In this document: piece after piece, positions 1 to 7,500 of the stretch
Position numbering within the stretch: the stretch's first letter is position 1
How the letters are laid out: each line of letters begins with the position of its first letter
NCBI GenBank assembly: GCA_028701635.1
Contig: JAQVQJ010000023.1
Span: 1-12,318 of the forward strand
DNA length: 12,318 nt
Direction: 5' to 3'
DNA from: Clostridia bacterium
GTDB taxonomy: Bacteria; Bacillota_A; Clostridia; Christensenellales; UBA1242
Notes under the pieces: generated by a model
What the model saw: only the letters and a program-made list of their open reading frames with translations
What the model was told of the DNA's origin: nothing
The model's database searches: none
Made by a program: the position numbers and the translations under genes

Positions 1-1526
1 AAAAATCTAGACCATGTATTATATTTATTGATGAAATAGATGCTGTTGGAAGACAAAGAGGAACAGGACTTGGTGGGGGGAACGATGAAAGAGAACAAAC
101 TCTTAATCAATTATTGGTTGAAATGGATGGATTTGATCCAAATGAAGGTATCATAGTTCTTGCTGCAACTAATAGAAGTGACGTTTTAGATCCTGCTATA
201 TTAAGACCAGGTAGATTTGATAGGCAAATTTATGTTCATATTCCAGATGTCCGAGGAAGAGAAGCTATTCTAAGAATACATGCAAGAAATAAACCAGTTG
301 ATAGCGAAGTTGATTTCCAAACATTAGCTCGTATAACTAGCGGATTTACAGGGGCTGATATTGAAAATATGCTTAATGAAGCTTCAATTTTGGCGGCTAG
401 AGCGGATAGAGCAAAAATTATTATGGCTGATGTTACCGAAGGTATAAATAAGGTTATTATGGGACCTCAAAAGAAAAGCCGGTTGGTTACTGAAAGAGAT
501 AAGAAAATTACAACCTATCATGAAGCCGGACATGCTATATTAGCAAAATTATTACCTTTCTGCGATGAAGTACAAGAAGTTTCAATTATTCCTCGTGGAA
601 TGGCTGCTGGATATACTATGAGCAGACCAAGTGATGATGATAATCATATGACATACAATAAATTAAACGATAATATTGCAATGAGTATGGGGGGAAGAAT
701 TGCCGAGGAGCTTGTCTTCAAGGATATTTCTACAGGGGCGCAGAACGATATTCAACATGCAACTGAATTAGCTAGAAGAATGGTAACAGAATGGGGAATG
801 AGTAAACAGCTTGGATTTGTTGGCTATGACACAGTGGCTGAACCATTTTTAGGAAGAGATTATCAACGACAATCAAAGTATAGCGAGAGGACAGCTGCTA
901 CTATCGATGATGAAATTAGAGGTATCTTGAACTATAATTATGAAAGAGCATTTAAAATCTTAGAAGAAAACAAAAAGCTTATGGACGAGATGTCTAAACT
1001 TCTTTTTGAGAAAGAGACTATATATAAGGAAGAAGTAGATTTAATAATGAAAGGTGAACCTATTGAAAATATAATTGCGGAAATGGACAAAAAGGCCAAA
1101 GAAAGAAAAATAAAAGAGGAAAAAGCTAAAGCTGATAGTCTTATTACAAAAAAGATTAGAGAATTGGACACCAGATTGAAAACTGCGGAAATGCTTTCAA
1201 AGGCTGGGATTATAACTAATACAGAGTTTGAGCAATTAAAAGCATCAAAAGTTAAACTTGAAAAGGAATTGAATTCTAAAGAATTAGAAAAAAAGGATAA
1301 GGTTAATCAAAAGCCAAAAGCTGAAAAAGCTTCTACCGCAAAAAAATCTACAAAAAAGCCAGTATCAACTACATCAAAAAAGCCCAAAAAGAAAAGTCCA
1401 TTAAAAACAGAAAAAGAAAAAACTACAAAAATCAAAGAAAAATCTAAAAAAAATAATGATTTAAATAAAAAATCATCGAGTGTTTCAAAAAAAAGTAAGA
1501 AAAATACAGAAAACGAAAATAAATAA
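1..1526 (+). CDS. ftsH: ATP-dependent zinc metalloprotease FtsH, 3' part (5' end outside window)
   Basis: FtsH is a membrane-anchored AAA+ protease that extracts and degrades membrane and short-lived cytosolic proteins. The reading frame is open from base 3 and gives 507 residues; the membrane helices and Walker A lie upstream of the window. Visible in order: Walker [13 protein letters not shown] (bases 15-50), the second region of homology with [20 protein letters not shown] (about 165-224, including arginine fingers), the zinc site HEAGH (519-533) and the third zinc ligand Asp in [11 protein letters not shown] (747-749). This is a complete catalytic set. The tail is odd: after the protease domain (about base 1150) comes a SHOCT-like helical hairpin (about 1161-1274), then 83 residues containing 31 lysines up to the stop. 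E. coli FtsH has roughly 110 fewer residues after Walker B. A hairpin terminator follows the TAA immediately. The identification is certain; the role of the tail is unknown. Confidence 0.97.
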   Translation, partial: KSRPCIIFIDEIDAVGRQRGTGLGGGNDEREQTLNQLLVEMDGFDPNEGIIVLAATNRSDVLDPAILRPGRFDRQIYVHIPDVRGREAILRIHARNKPVDSEVDFQTLARITSGFTGADIENMLNEASILAARADRAKIIMADVTEGINKVIMGPQKKSRLVTERDKKITTYHEAGHAILAKLLPFCDEVQEVSIIPRGMAAGYTMSRPSDDDNHMTYNKLNDNIAMSMGGRIAEELVFKDISTGAQNDIQHATELARRMVTEWGMSKQLGFVGYDTVAEPFLGRDYQRQSKYSERTAATIDDEIRGILNYNYERAFKILEENKKLMDEMSKLLFEKETIYKEEVDLIMKGEPIENIIAEMDKKAKERKIKEEKAKADSLITKKIRELDTRLKTAEMLSKAGIITNTEFEQLKASKVKLEKELNSKELEKKDKVNQKPKAEKASTAKKSTKKPVSTTSKKPKKKSPLKTEKEKTTKIKEKSKKNNDLNKKSSSVSKKSKKNTENENK

Positions 1527-1560
1527 AAATAAGGCACTAATTAGTTTTAGTGCCTTATTT
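1527..1560. terminator. Bidirectional intrinsic terminator between ftsH and the convergent 475-residue gene
   Basis: A perfect 14-bp inverted repeat (1527-1540 with 1547-1560, core AAGGCACTAA / TTAGTGCCTT) encloses a 6-base loop and starts right after the ftsH stop codon. On the plus strand the right arm ends TTATTT, giving a modest U-run. On the minus strand the hairpin is followed by TTTTTATTTATTTT, a good U-run, so it can also stop transcription of the gene ending at 1699. Confidence 0.85.
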
Positions 1561-1698
1561 AATAGTGTTTATCACTTTTAAATATAATTTATATTAATTA
1601 AAATATTTATAAAATATTAAAAATAAAATCAAATTTTAATTAAAAACATTATTTTCTATATTTTTTTGCGTATTTTTATACTATTTCCAACTTTTTAG

Positions 1699-3126
1699 TT
1701 AAGTTGCGGATACATAAGACCATCCTCCATTATTATTGCAAATAAAATAATCATTAGAATATCCTTCTAAAATTTCCCATGAATTATCATATTCGGTGAC
1801 AGTTTGAGATAACTCATATTGAGATGTAGAAGTATTAAATATTAATATTTTTTTATATACTTTATCTAACCATCTCATGTAAACATTTATTGAGCCATCT
1901 GTTTGCAGGTAAGCGTTAGTTTGAATACCTTTGCCAAGAGCCACTGAATATGTTGCTTCTCGTGCATTATAAAAATAGTTCTCGCCCCACTTATTTGTTG
2001 CAACGCACATATAAGGATTGCCAGGGTTATCTTCCCAGTCTTTTGCGAATACTGGAACATTAGAAACCCAATGGTTAGATATAGCAATTCCATTTAAAGT
2101 CAAGAAAACACTTGATGAAGTGTAAGTATCTGAATTCATTAATCCAGGACGATTAGAAGAAGCTGAATAAACAATTGCGAGATTTCTTGGTTCCTCATCA
2201 TAATTTCCTGGATGTCCCACCGAATAAACCCAGCCTCTGCTTGTCCAATTAATAAGAGAGGGGACACCAATTGGGGGATTTGCTATTCCAGATGTTATAA
2301 GTCCGCTTGTATTAACGCAAAAGACAAAGAAGTCTACGGTATCGTCTATCTCGTATTTTTCTGTTAAAGAATTGTAATTTATTTTTGGCATATAAGTATA
2401 ATTAAATGAGTAATATCTATTATTATATATAGCGACATTCGCAGGAATAAGATTGGGAATCTGGGTAAAACTTGAAGTTAAATCGACCCCAATGGAAGGA
2501 GCTTTTAAATAGTATCCGCCATCAAAAGTGTTTTTTGTTATATAATAATAATCTTTTGTTATATATACTCTAAAATCATTCTTTCTGTTTAGAAACAATA
2601 TATTTCTACCAGTTGCATCAATATTTATGTTAATAATTTCTAAATTAGAATTATTAGCATCTGAATTGCTACAATTAATTCTTATATAAATATAATTATC
2701 TTCTCGAGTAGGATAAAAATAATATTCATAATTAAAAGTGTGCTCAGTTTCTTCTGAAAAATCTACGCTTGAAGTATAAAAGGCATTGCTCAGTATTGAT
2801 GTATTGGACATCATATATAAAGTTGCAGTATATGTAGCTCCTGTTGAAAAAAAACGAGCGTTAACAGTTATGTTCATTTTTGTAAGGCAACCCTTTTTAC
2901 AAAGAAAAAAGATTTTATCAAAAGATATATAGTTATATCCCCTTTTCCCTTGATCAAAACTTTTTACTTCAAATGTGTTGAATGTTTCTGTGTTCTCAAC
3001 ATATTCTTGTAAATTTGTTAGATTTAAACTTAAATTATCGTTTATTGTTGTTAATTTTTTATTTAAAGAGTGCATTCGTTTTTCTATTTCTTCGAGTTTG
3101 ATGACAGTATCTTTCTCTAAACTCAT
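1699..3126 (-). CDS. Hypothetical protein with N-terminal coiled coil and fibre-like body (475 aa), family not recognised
   Basis: I do not recognise a family. The start is well supported: ATG preceded by GGAGG (3131-3135) and by a strong promoter. There is no signal peptide or membrane helix. The N terminus is a clean coiled coil: Leu11, Ile14, Met18, Leu21, Leu25, Ile28, Leu32 and Leu39 fall on heptad a/d positions. The remaining roughly 430 residues are rich in Asn, Tyr, Ser, Thr and aromatics with short alternating hydrophobic stretches, suggesting beta structure. Six cysteines are scattered, with no metal motif or catalytic signature that I can name. A coiled-coil stalk plus beta-rich body recalls phage tail-fibre or receptor-binding proteins, but no phage genes flank it. 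The gene stands alone: convergent to ftsH, divergent from the DUF378 gene, with its own promoter and terminator. It may be a transferred or domesticated cargo gene. The coding call is strong; the function is open. Confidence 0.85.
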   Translation of the reverse strand: MSLEKDTVIKLEEIEKRMHSLNKKLTTINDNLSLNLTNLQEYVENTETFNTFEVKSFDQGKRGYNYISFDKIFFLCKKGCLTKMNITVNARFFSTGATYTATLYMMSNTSILSNAFYTSSVDFSEETEHTFNYEYYFYPTREDNYIYIRINCSNSDANNSNLEIININIDATGRNILFLNRKNDFRVYITKDYYYITKNTFDGGYYLKAPSIGVDLTSSFTQIPNLIPANVAIYNNRYYSFNYTYMPKINYNSLTEKYEIDDTVDFFVFCVNTSGLITSGIANPPIGVPSLINWTSRGWVYSVGHPGNYDEEPRNLAIVYSASSNRPGLMNSDTYTSSSVFLTLNGIAISNHWVSNVPVFAKDWEDNPGNPYMCVATNKWGENYFYNAREATYSVALGKGIQTNAYLQTDGSINVYMRWLDKVYKKILIFNTSTSQYELSQTVTEYDNSWEILEGYSNDYFICNNNGGWSYVSAT

Positions 3127-3130
3127 ATTT

Positions 3131-3135
3131 CCTCC
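3131..3135 (-). promoter_or_regulatory. Ribosome-binding site of the 475-residue gene
   Basis: On the minus strand GGAGG lies four bases before the ATG at 3126. It fixes the start codon and shows that the orphan gene has efficient initiation signals. Confidence 0.75.
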
Positions 3136-3140
3136 ATTTT

Positions 3141-3170
3141 TTGAGATTATATGATATTAAACTTTATTAT
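3141..3170 (+). promoter_or_regulatory. Possible sigma-A type promoter for the DUF378 gene
   Basis: On the plus strand TTGAGA (3141-3146) and TATTAT (3165-3170), each five of six to consensus, are separated by 18 bases. The start would be near 3177, giving a leader of about 58 bases to the ATG at 3235. It occupies the same DNA as the opposite-facing promoter of the 475-residue gene. Weaker than that one, and AT-rich DNA gives chance matches. Confidence 0.4.
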
Positions 3171-3175
3171 TTCAA
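3146..3175 (-). promoter_or_regulatory. Sigma-A type promoter for the 475-residue gene
   Basis: Read on the minus strand, a perfect -10 box TATAAT (3146-3151) lies 18 bases downstream of TTGAAA (3170-3175, five of six to consensus). Transcription would begin near 3139, leaving a leader of only about a dozen bases that contains the GGAGG. Sites are assigned by eye against the sigma-70/sigma-A consensus. Confidence 0.6.
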
Positions 3176-3234
3176 GGCTGTATGCCAACGCATAAAAAGA
3201 ATAATATTGAAAAAAATAAAAAAGAGGTAAGAAT

Positions 3235-3513
3235 ATGATATTCTTTGCATTTTTATCAACTCTCTTTGGTTGCATTAACTGGTTAAGCATTGGAATGTTA
3301 CAATATGACATAGTAGCAGGATTTTTTGGAACACAAGCCCATATTTTTAGTAGAATAATTTATATAATTATTGGATTTTCAGCACTGTATCTTATGGTAG
3401 CTGCTATAAAACAGAGAGGTAGGGTTAACCTTATAAGAGAAAGAGTTGAAGTTAGAAATGAAGTTCAACCCGAAGAGCCAGAAAAAATATATAATGAAAG
3501 AGAAAATAGATAA
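3235..3513 (+). CDS. DUF378 family small membrane protein
   Basis: This 92-residue protein matches the DUF378 (YuzA-like) pattern. A first hydrophobic helix contains GCINWLSIGML, followed by the typical YDIVAGFFG turn, then SRIIYIIIGFSALYLMVAA as the second membrane helix (about residues 39-58). The family's function is unknown; it is a widespread two-helix inner-membrane protein. The start is supported by AGAGG at 3223-3227 with seven-base spacing. After the second helix there is a charged tail of about 34 residues (Arg- and Glu-rich, to the C terminus) that makes it longer than the compact family members I know. It is divergent from the 475-residue gene, convergent with pfkA, and apparently monocistronic. 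The family call is confident; the role is unknown. Confidence 0.85.
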   Translation: MIFFAFLSTLFGCINWLSIGMLQYDIVAGFFGTQAHIFSRIIYIIIGFSALYLMVAAIKQRGRVNLIRERVEVRNEVQPEEPEKIYNERENR

Positions 3514-3521
3514 AATATTTA

Positions 3522-3557
3522 AAAAAACAATAAAAAATTGATTTTTTATTGTTTTTT
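3522..3557. terminator. Bidirectional AT-rich terminator between the DUF378 gene and pfkA
   Basis: A perfect 16-bp inverted repeat (3522-3537 with 3542-3557) encloses the loop TTGA. The stem has only one G-C pair, but both outer arms are runs of A or T, so a U-run is produced in either direction. It lies 8 bases after the DUF378 stop and 28 bases after the pfkA stop, suiting both convergent genes. Stem stability is the main doubt. Confidence 0.65.
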
Positions 3558-3585
3558 AATCATTTTTTATTAAATTATTTAATTA

Positions 3586-4518
3586 TTATAAATTTATTTT
3601 TGAATTTCTATTATTTTTAGTTAAGGCTTTTTCTAAATTAATAGAAATTATTTTATCGTTATCAACACCGAGTGCCAAATTAAAATTCTTTTTATTAATA
3701 AGCTCAATTGTTGTCTTCGCTAACATCATAGCATAAATTCTATCATACACAGAAGGAGAAGTTCCTCTTTGAACATAACCAAGTATACTTGCCCTCGTTT
3801 CAATGTTTAGTTTATCTTGAATTTTCCTAGCTAATTCACTAGCATTTAATATATTTTCTCTCAGCACAATTAAGGGAGCTTCTTCACCATCTTTTATTGC
3901 TGATTTTAACTTTGTTATAATTTTGTTAAAATCGGCATCTTTTTGGTCTGCCACTAAAATGTTTGCATTCGTTGCCAACGCGCAATAATTAGCAATGTCT
4001 GCACATTTTCTTCCCATAACTTCGCATATAAATATTCTATTTAATGAAAGCATAGTTTGTTTTATCATATCTATTTGTCCAACTGCGCAATTAACGGCAG
4101 AGTCAAAACCAAGAGATTTATCTGTATAAAACAAGTCATTATCTATTGTTGTAGGAATAAATATGACTTTAACACCATTATCTGTTAATCTTTTTGATCC
4201 TTGTAAAGAGCCATCTCCTCCCAGTACTATTAAATAATCAATTTTACTTTTCTTATAGTTAGATAAAGCTTTGGAAAATCCTTTTTCTGTTTGAAATTCT
4301 GGACTTCTAAAACTTTTAATAAAACTACCGCCTAAATGAGAAATATTATCAACATCTTTTTTAGAAAGTGGGATAATATTATTGTTAACTAATCCTTGAA
4401 AACCGAACTTAACTGCAAATATTTTTTGATTATTTTTTACCGCTAAATTTATAAGATTAGAAATAAAGGCGTTCATTCCTGGAGCATCTCCGCCACTCGT
4501 CAATATACCTATATTCAT
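3586..4518 (-). CDS. pfkA: ATP-dependent 6-phosphofructokinase (PfkA) with degenerate effector site
   Basis: PfkA phosphorylates fructose 6-phosphate to fructose 1,6-bisphosphate, the committed step of glycolysis. Seen here: TSGGDAPGMN (7-16), SFRSPEF with the substrate Arg71, GGDGS (101-104), TIDND (124-128) with the catalytic Asp126, Arg161, the MGR motif (168-170), Glu221, Arg242 and Arg251. Gly103 after the Asp marks the ATP rather than the pyrophosphate type. By my manual alignment with the E. coli and Geobacillus enzymes, the His249 equivalent is Tyr248. The effector-site residues Arg21, Arg25, Arg154, Glu187, Arg211 and Lys213 are Ser20, Asn24, Lys153, Asn186, Asp210 and Glu212. At 310 residues it is about ten shorter than usual, at the C terminus. 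It follows dnaE by 9 bases, as in clostridia, but no pyk follows. It is probably active, without classical ADP/PEP control. Confidence 0.93.
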   Translation of the reverse strand: MNIGILTSGGDAPGMNAFISNLINLAVKNNQKIFAVKFGFQGLVNNNIIPLSKKDVDNISHLGGSFIKSFRSPEFQTEKGFSKALSNYKKSKIDYLIVLGGDGSLQGSKRLTDNGVKVIFIPTTIDNDLFYTDKSLGFDSAVNCAVGQIDMIKQTMLSLNRIFICEVMGRKCADIANYCALATNANILVADQKDADFNKIITKLKSAIKDGEEAPLIVLRENILNASELARKIQDKLNIETRASILGYVQRGTSPSVYDRIYAMMLAKTTIELINKKNFNLALGVDNDKIISINLEKALTKNNRNSKINL

Positions 4519-4519
4519 A

Positions 4520-4529
4520 CCTTCCCCCT
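4520..4529 (-). promoter_or_regulatory. Ribosome-binding site of pfkA overlapping the dnaE stop codon
   Basis: Read on the minus strand, the sequence TAGGGGGAAGGTATG holds the dnaE stop TAG (4530-4528), a very G-rich Shine-Dalgarno site and the pfkA start. The overlap implies that ribosomes finishing dnaE can re-initiate on pfkA. Confidence 0.7.
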
Positions 4530-7500
4530 ATTTTACAATAACATCATTTTCGGGCAAAACGCCAAGTAATTCAACAAGTAAATGATGCGTTGGATTAACT
4601 TTTCTATTCATCTTAAATACATTTTCTGTCGCTGAGCATTTTACAATAATTTCGCTATTACCTGGATAAGATGAAAGAATATTTATAATTGAATTATATA
4701 GTTTAATGTCGTTAAGGTCAAACTTTAAATATAGTTTTTCTGATTTTGTCTCAGTTTGTGATGATTTATTTGAATTCCAAAGTACAATTTCATCTACAAT
4801 AACAGTAGGTTTTTCCCCATCTCTTATATTCAATTTACCAACAATCGTTGCCATGGTATCTTCATTGAGAACATTCTTTAATCTTTTAAAATTATTAGGA
4901 AAAATTGTTAAGTCTATTGTTCCATACATGTCTTCTATTTTTGCGAATGCCATTTCCCTATTGCCATTTTTAGTTATAGTTTTGCGAATTTCTGTGATTA
5001 TTCCTCCGCAAGTAACTCTCATATCGTTTTCTAACTCTACTGCAAAAGAAATTTCCCCATTTGAGTCTTCGATTTCTTCTATATCTTGTTCCTTTGGCTT
5101 TATCATATTTGATGTTAAGTTGTAACTTTTAAATTTATCTAAATAATCATCAAGTGGATGCCCTGAGATATATACACCAACAACTTCTTTTTCAAACTTT
5201 AATTTAGAATCTTTATTATATTCTTTTATATTTGGATATTCCAACTTATCTTCCAACCCGGAAGAAGTTGATTTATTTGTGGTATCAAAAAGAGAGAATT
5301 GTCCGCTAGCTTGATTTTTTCTTTGTTGTTGTACACGAGTGACTGCATTTTCGTAGACACTCATTAATTGAGATCTATTTACACCAAAGGCATCAAAAGC
5401 CCCCGACAAAATAAGACTTTCAAGACAGCGTTTATTGTGAGCTTGCGAATCAACTCGCTTTATAAAATCCATAAAATCTTTGAATGGGCCAGTTTGTGTT
5501 CTTTCTTCGATAATACTCTCTATAAGACTTAGTCCAACATTTTTTATAGCGGCTAAACCAAATCGCAAATTTCCTTTTTCTACAGAGAAATAAGTTTGGC
5601 TTTTGTTTACATCTGGTGGATAAACTTTGAAACCTTCCGCTTTCGTATATGTAACATATTTTTTAATTTCATCAGCATTGGTTATTCGGTTATTTAGAAC
5701 TGCACAGAGTAATTCAATTTCATGGTAGCATTTTAAATAGGCTGTTTGATAAGATAAATAAGCATAGGCAGCAGCATGAGATTTATTAAACGCGTATTCT
5801 GCGAAATGTTCCATCTCTGAAAAAACTTGTTCTGCAACTTCTTTTGAAACCCCTAATTTTAACGCTCCCGGGATACTGCTTATACCCTTTGGGTCTTGCC
5901 AGCCTTCAATAAATTTTTTCTTTTCAGCGGGCATTTTTTCAACTTTCTTTTTACCCATAATTCTACGAACATTATCGGCTTGTCCCATGTTGTATCCGCC
6001 CATTACTTGAAAGACTTTCATAACTTGTTCTTGATAAACGATACAACCATAAGTAACATTTAAGATTGGCTCAAGGCAAGGGTGAGCATAAGTAACTTGT
6101 TTTGGATTTTGTTTATTTTTAACATATCTAGGAATAGAATCCATAGGCCCCGGACGATATAAGGCAACACCAGCTATAATATCTTCCAAACAATCTGGCT
6201 TTAAATCCTTCATAAACTTTTTCATACCTTCGCTTTCTAGTTGAAATATCGCTTCGGTATTTCCAGAACTAATTACTTCATAGACTTTTGAGTCATCATA
6301 TTCCATATTATAAAAATCAATATCAACGCCCTTATTTTCCTTTACATATTTTATTGCCTTATAAATATCAGTAAGAGTACGTAACCCTAAAAAATCCATC
6401 TTTAAAAGGCCCAAATGCTCTAATTCTATCATGTCATACTGAGTAACTATATCTTCTCCGTTTCGTGCCAAGGGAACAAAATTATCAACCCTATCAGGAG
6501 CGATTAAAACGCCCGCAGCATGAGTTGACGTATTTCTAGGAGAGCCTTCTAATTTAATTGCTAAGTCAGCAATTTTACGAATATTAGGATCTTCATCATA
6601 GAATTGACGAAGCTCTGGGATTATGTATTTGTCATTTTCAGGCTTTCCAGTTGTCCCAAAATAATACCCTAAAACAGGTGGTTTTTTAATTCCCTTTGGT
6701 AATTTTAAAGGAATTAGTTTTGTCATTTTGTCGGCTTCGGAATAAGGCATATTTAAAGTTCTTGAAACATCTCTTATGGCATTTTTTGCTGCCATAGTTC
6801 CAAAAGTTATAATTAATGCGACATTTTCCTCACCATATTTTTGCTTAACATATTCGATAACTTCTCTTCTTCTATCATAATCGAAATCGATATCGAAATC
6901 AGGCATAGAAACTCTTTCCTTGTGAATAAATCGTTCGAAAATTAAATCATATTTCAAAGGGTCAACCCTTGTTATTCCGCTTGCATAAGCAACAATACTT
7001 CCAGCACCAGAACCACGACCTGGGCCAACTGGAATATCATTTTCATAGGCAAAATTTATATAATCCCAAACTATTAAAAAGTAATCAACGAACCCTTGAC
7101 TTTTTATAAGGTCTAGTTCAGAGTTTGCACGAGCTTCAATCTCTGTTGTTATTTCTTTGTATCTTTCCTTTAAACCCTTAAAAGTTAAATATCTTAAAAA
7201 TTCATATGGAGCCATTCCGTTATCAGGAATATAACTTGGGATAAAATTTTCATTTTCTTTGAGTACATATTTTTTATCGATATTTAGTATATCTCCATGT
7301 GCCTTTGAGCGAATAACAACATTACATTTTTCTATAATTTCAAGAGGAGTTTCAAGTGCTTCTTCATAGCCTTTCATTGCTTCTTGCATTTCTTCATATG
7401 TTTTGTAATAGAGTTGTTCAGTGCTAAATTTAAAGCGGTCAGGGTCATCAACTTTTTTTCCCATTTGAACACACATTAAAACATCTTGCATTTCAGAATC

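Noticed and set aside
938..1537. Minus-strand open frames opposite the 3' part of ftsH
   Set aside because: They are reverse-complement shadows of the Lys/Glu-rich ftsH tail (poly-Phe/Ser products) with no ribosome-binding sites.
1561..1698. Very AT-rich spacer considered as an attachment site or origin
   Set aside because: No direct repeats, DnaA-box cluster or tRNA end is visible; it looks like ordinary spacer after the terminator.
1887..2093. Second minus-strand frame inside the 475-residue gene
   Set aside because: It overlaps a long, well-initiated frame and has no ribosome-binding site or recognisable domain.
2535..2570. Short direct repeat of CTTTTGTTATATA in the orphan gene
   Set aside because: It encodes a local YITK repetition only once duplicated; it is too short and AT-rich to be called a repeat family.
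3586..4518. Pyrophosphate-dependent phosphofructokinase
   Set aside because: GGDGS rather than GGDDS and the absence of Lys before TIDND argue for the ATP type.
4706..5125. Plus-strand open frame inside dnaE
   Set aside because: The dnaE frame here encodes a recognisable OB fold and C-terminal domain; the opposite frame is a low-complexity Ser/Ile/Phe shadow.
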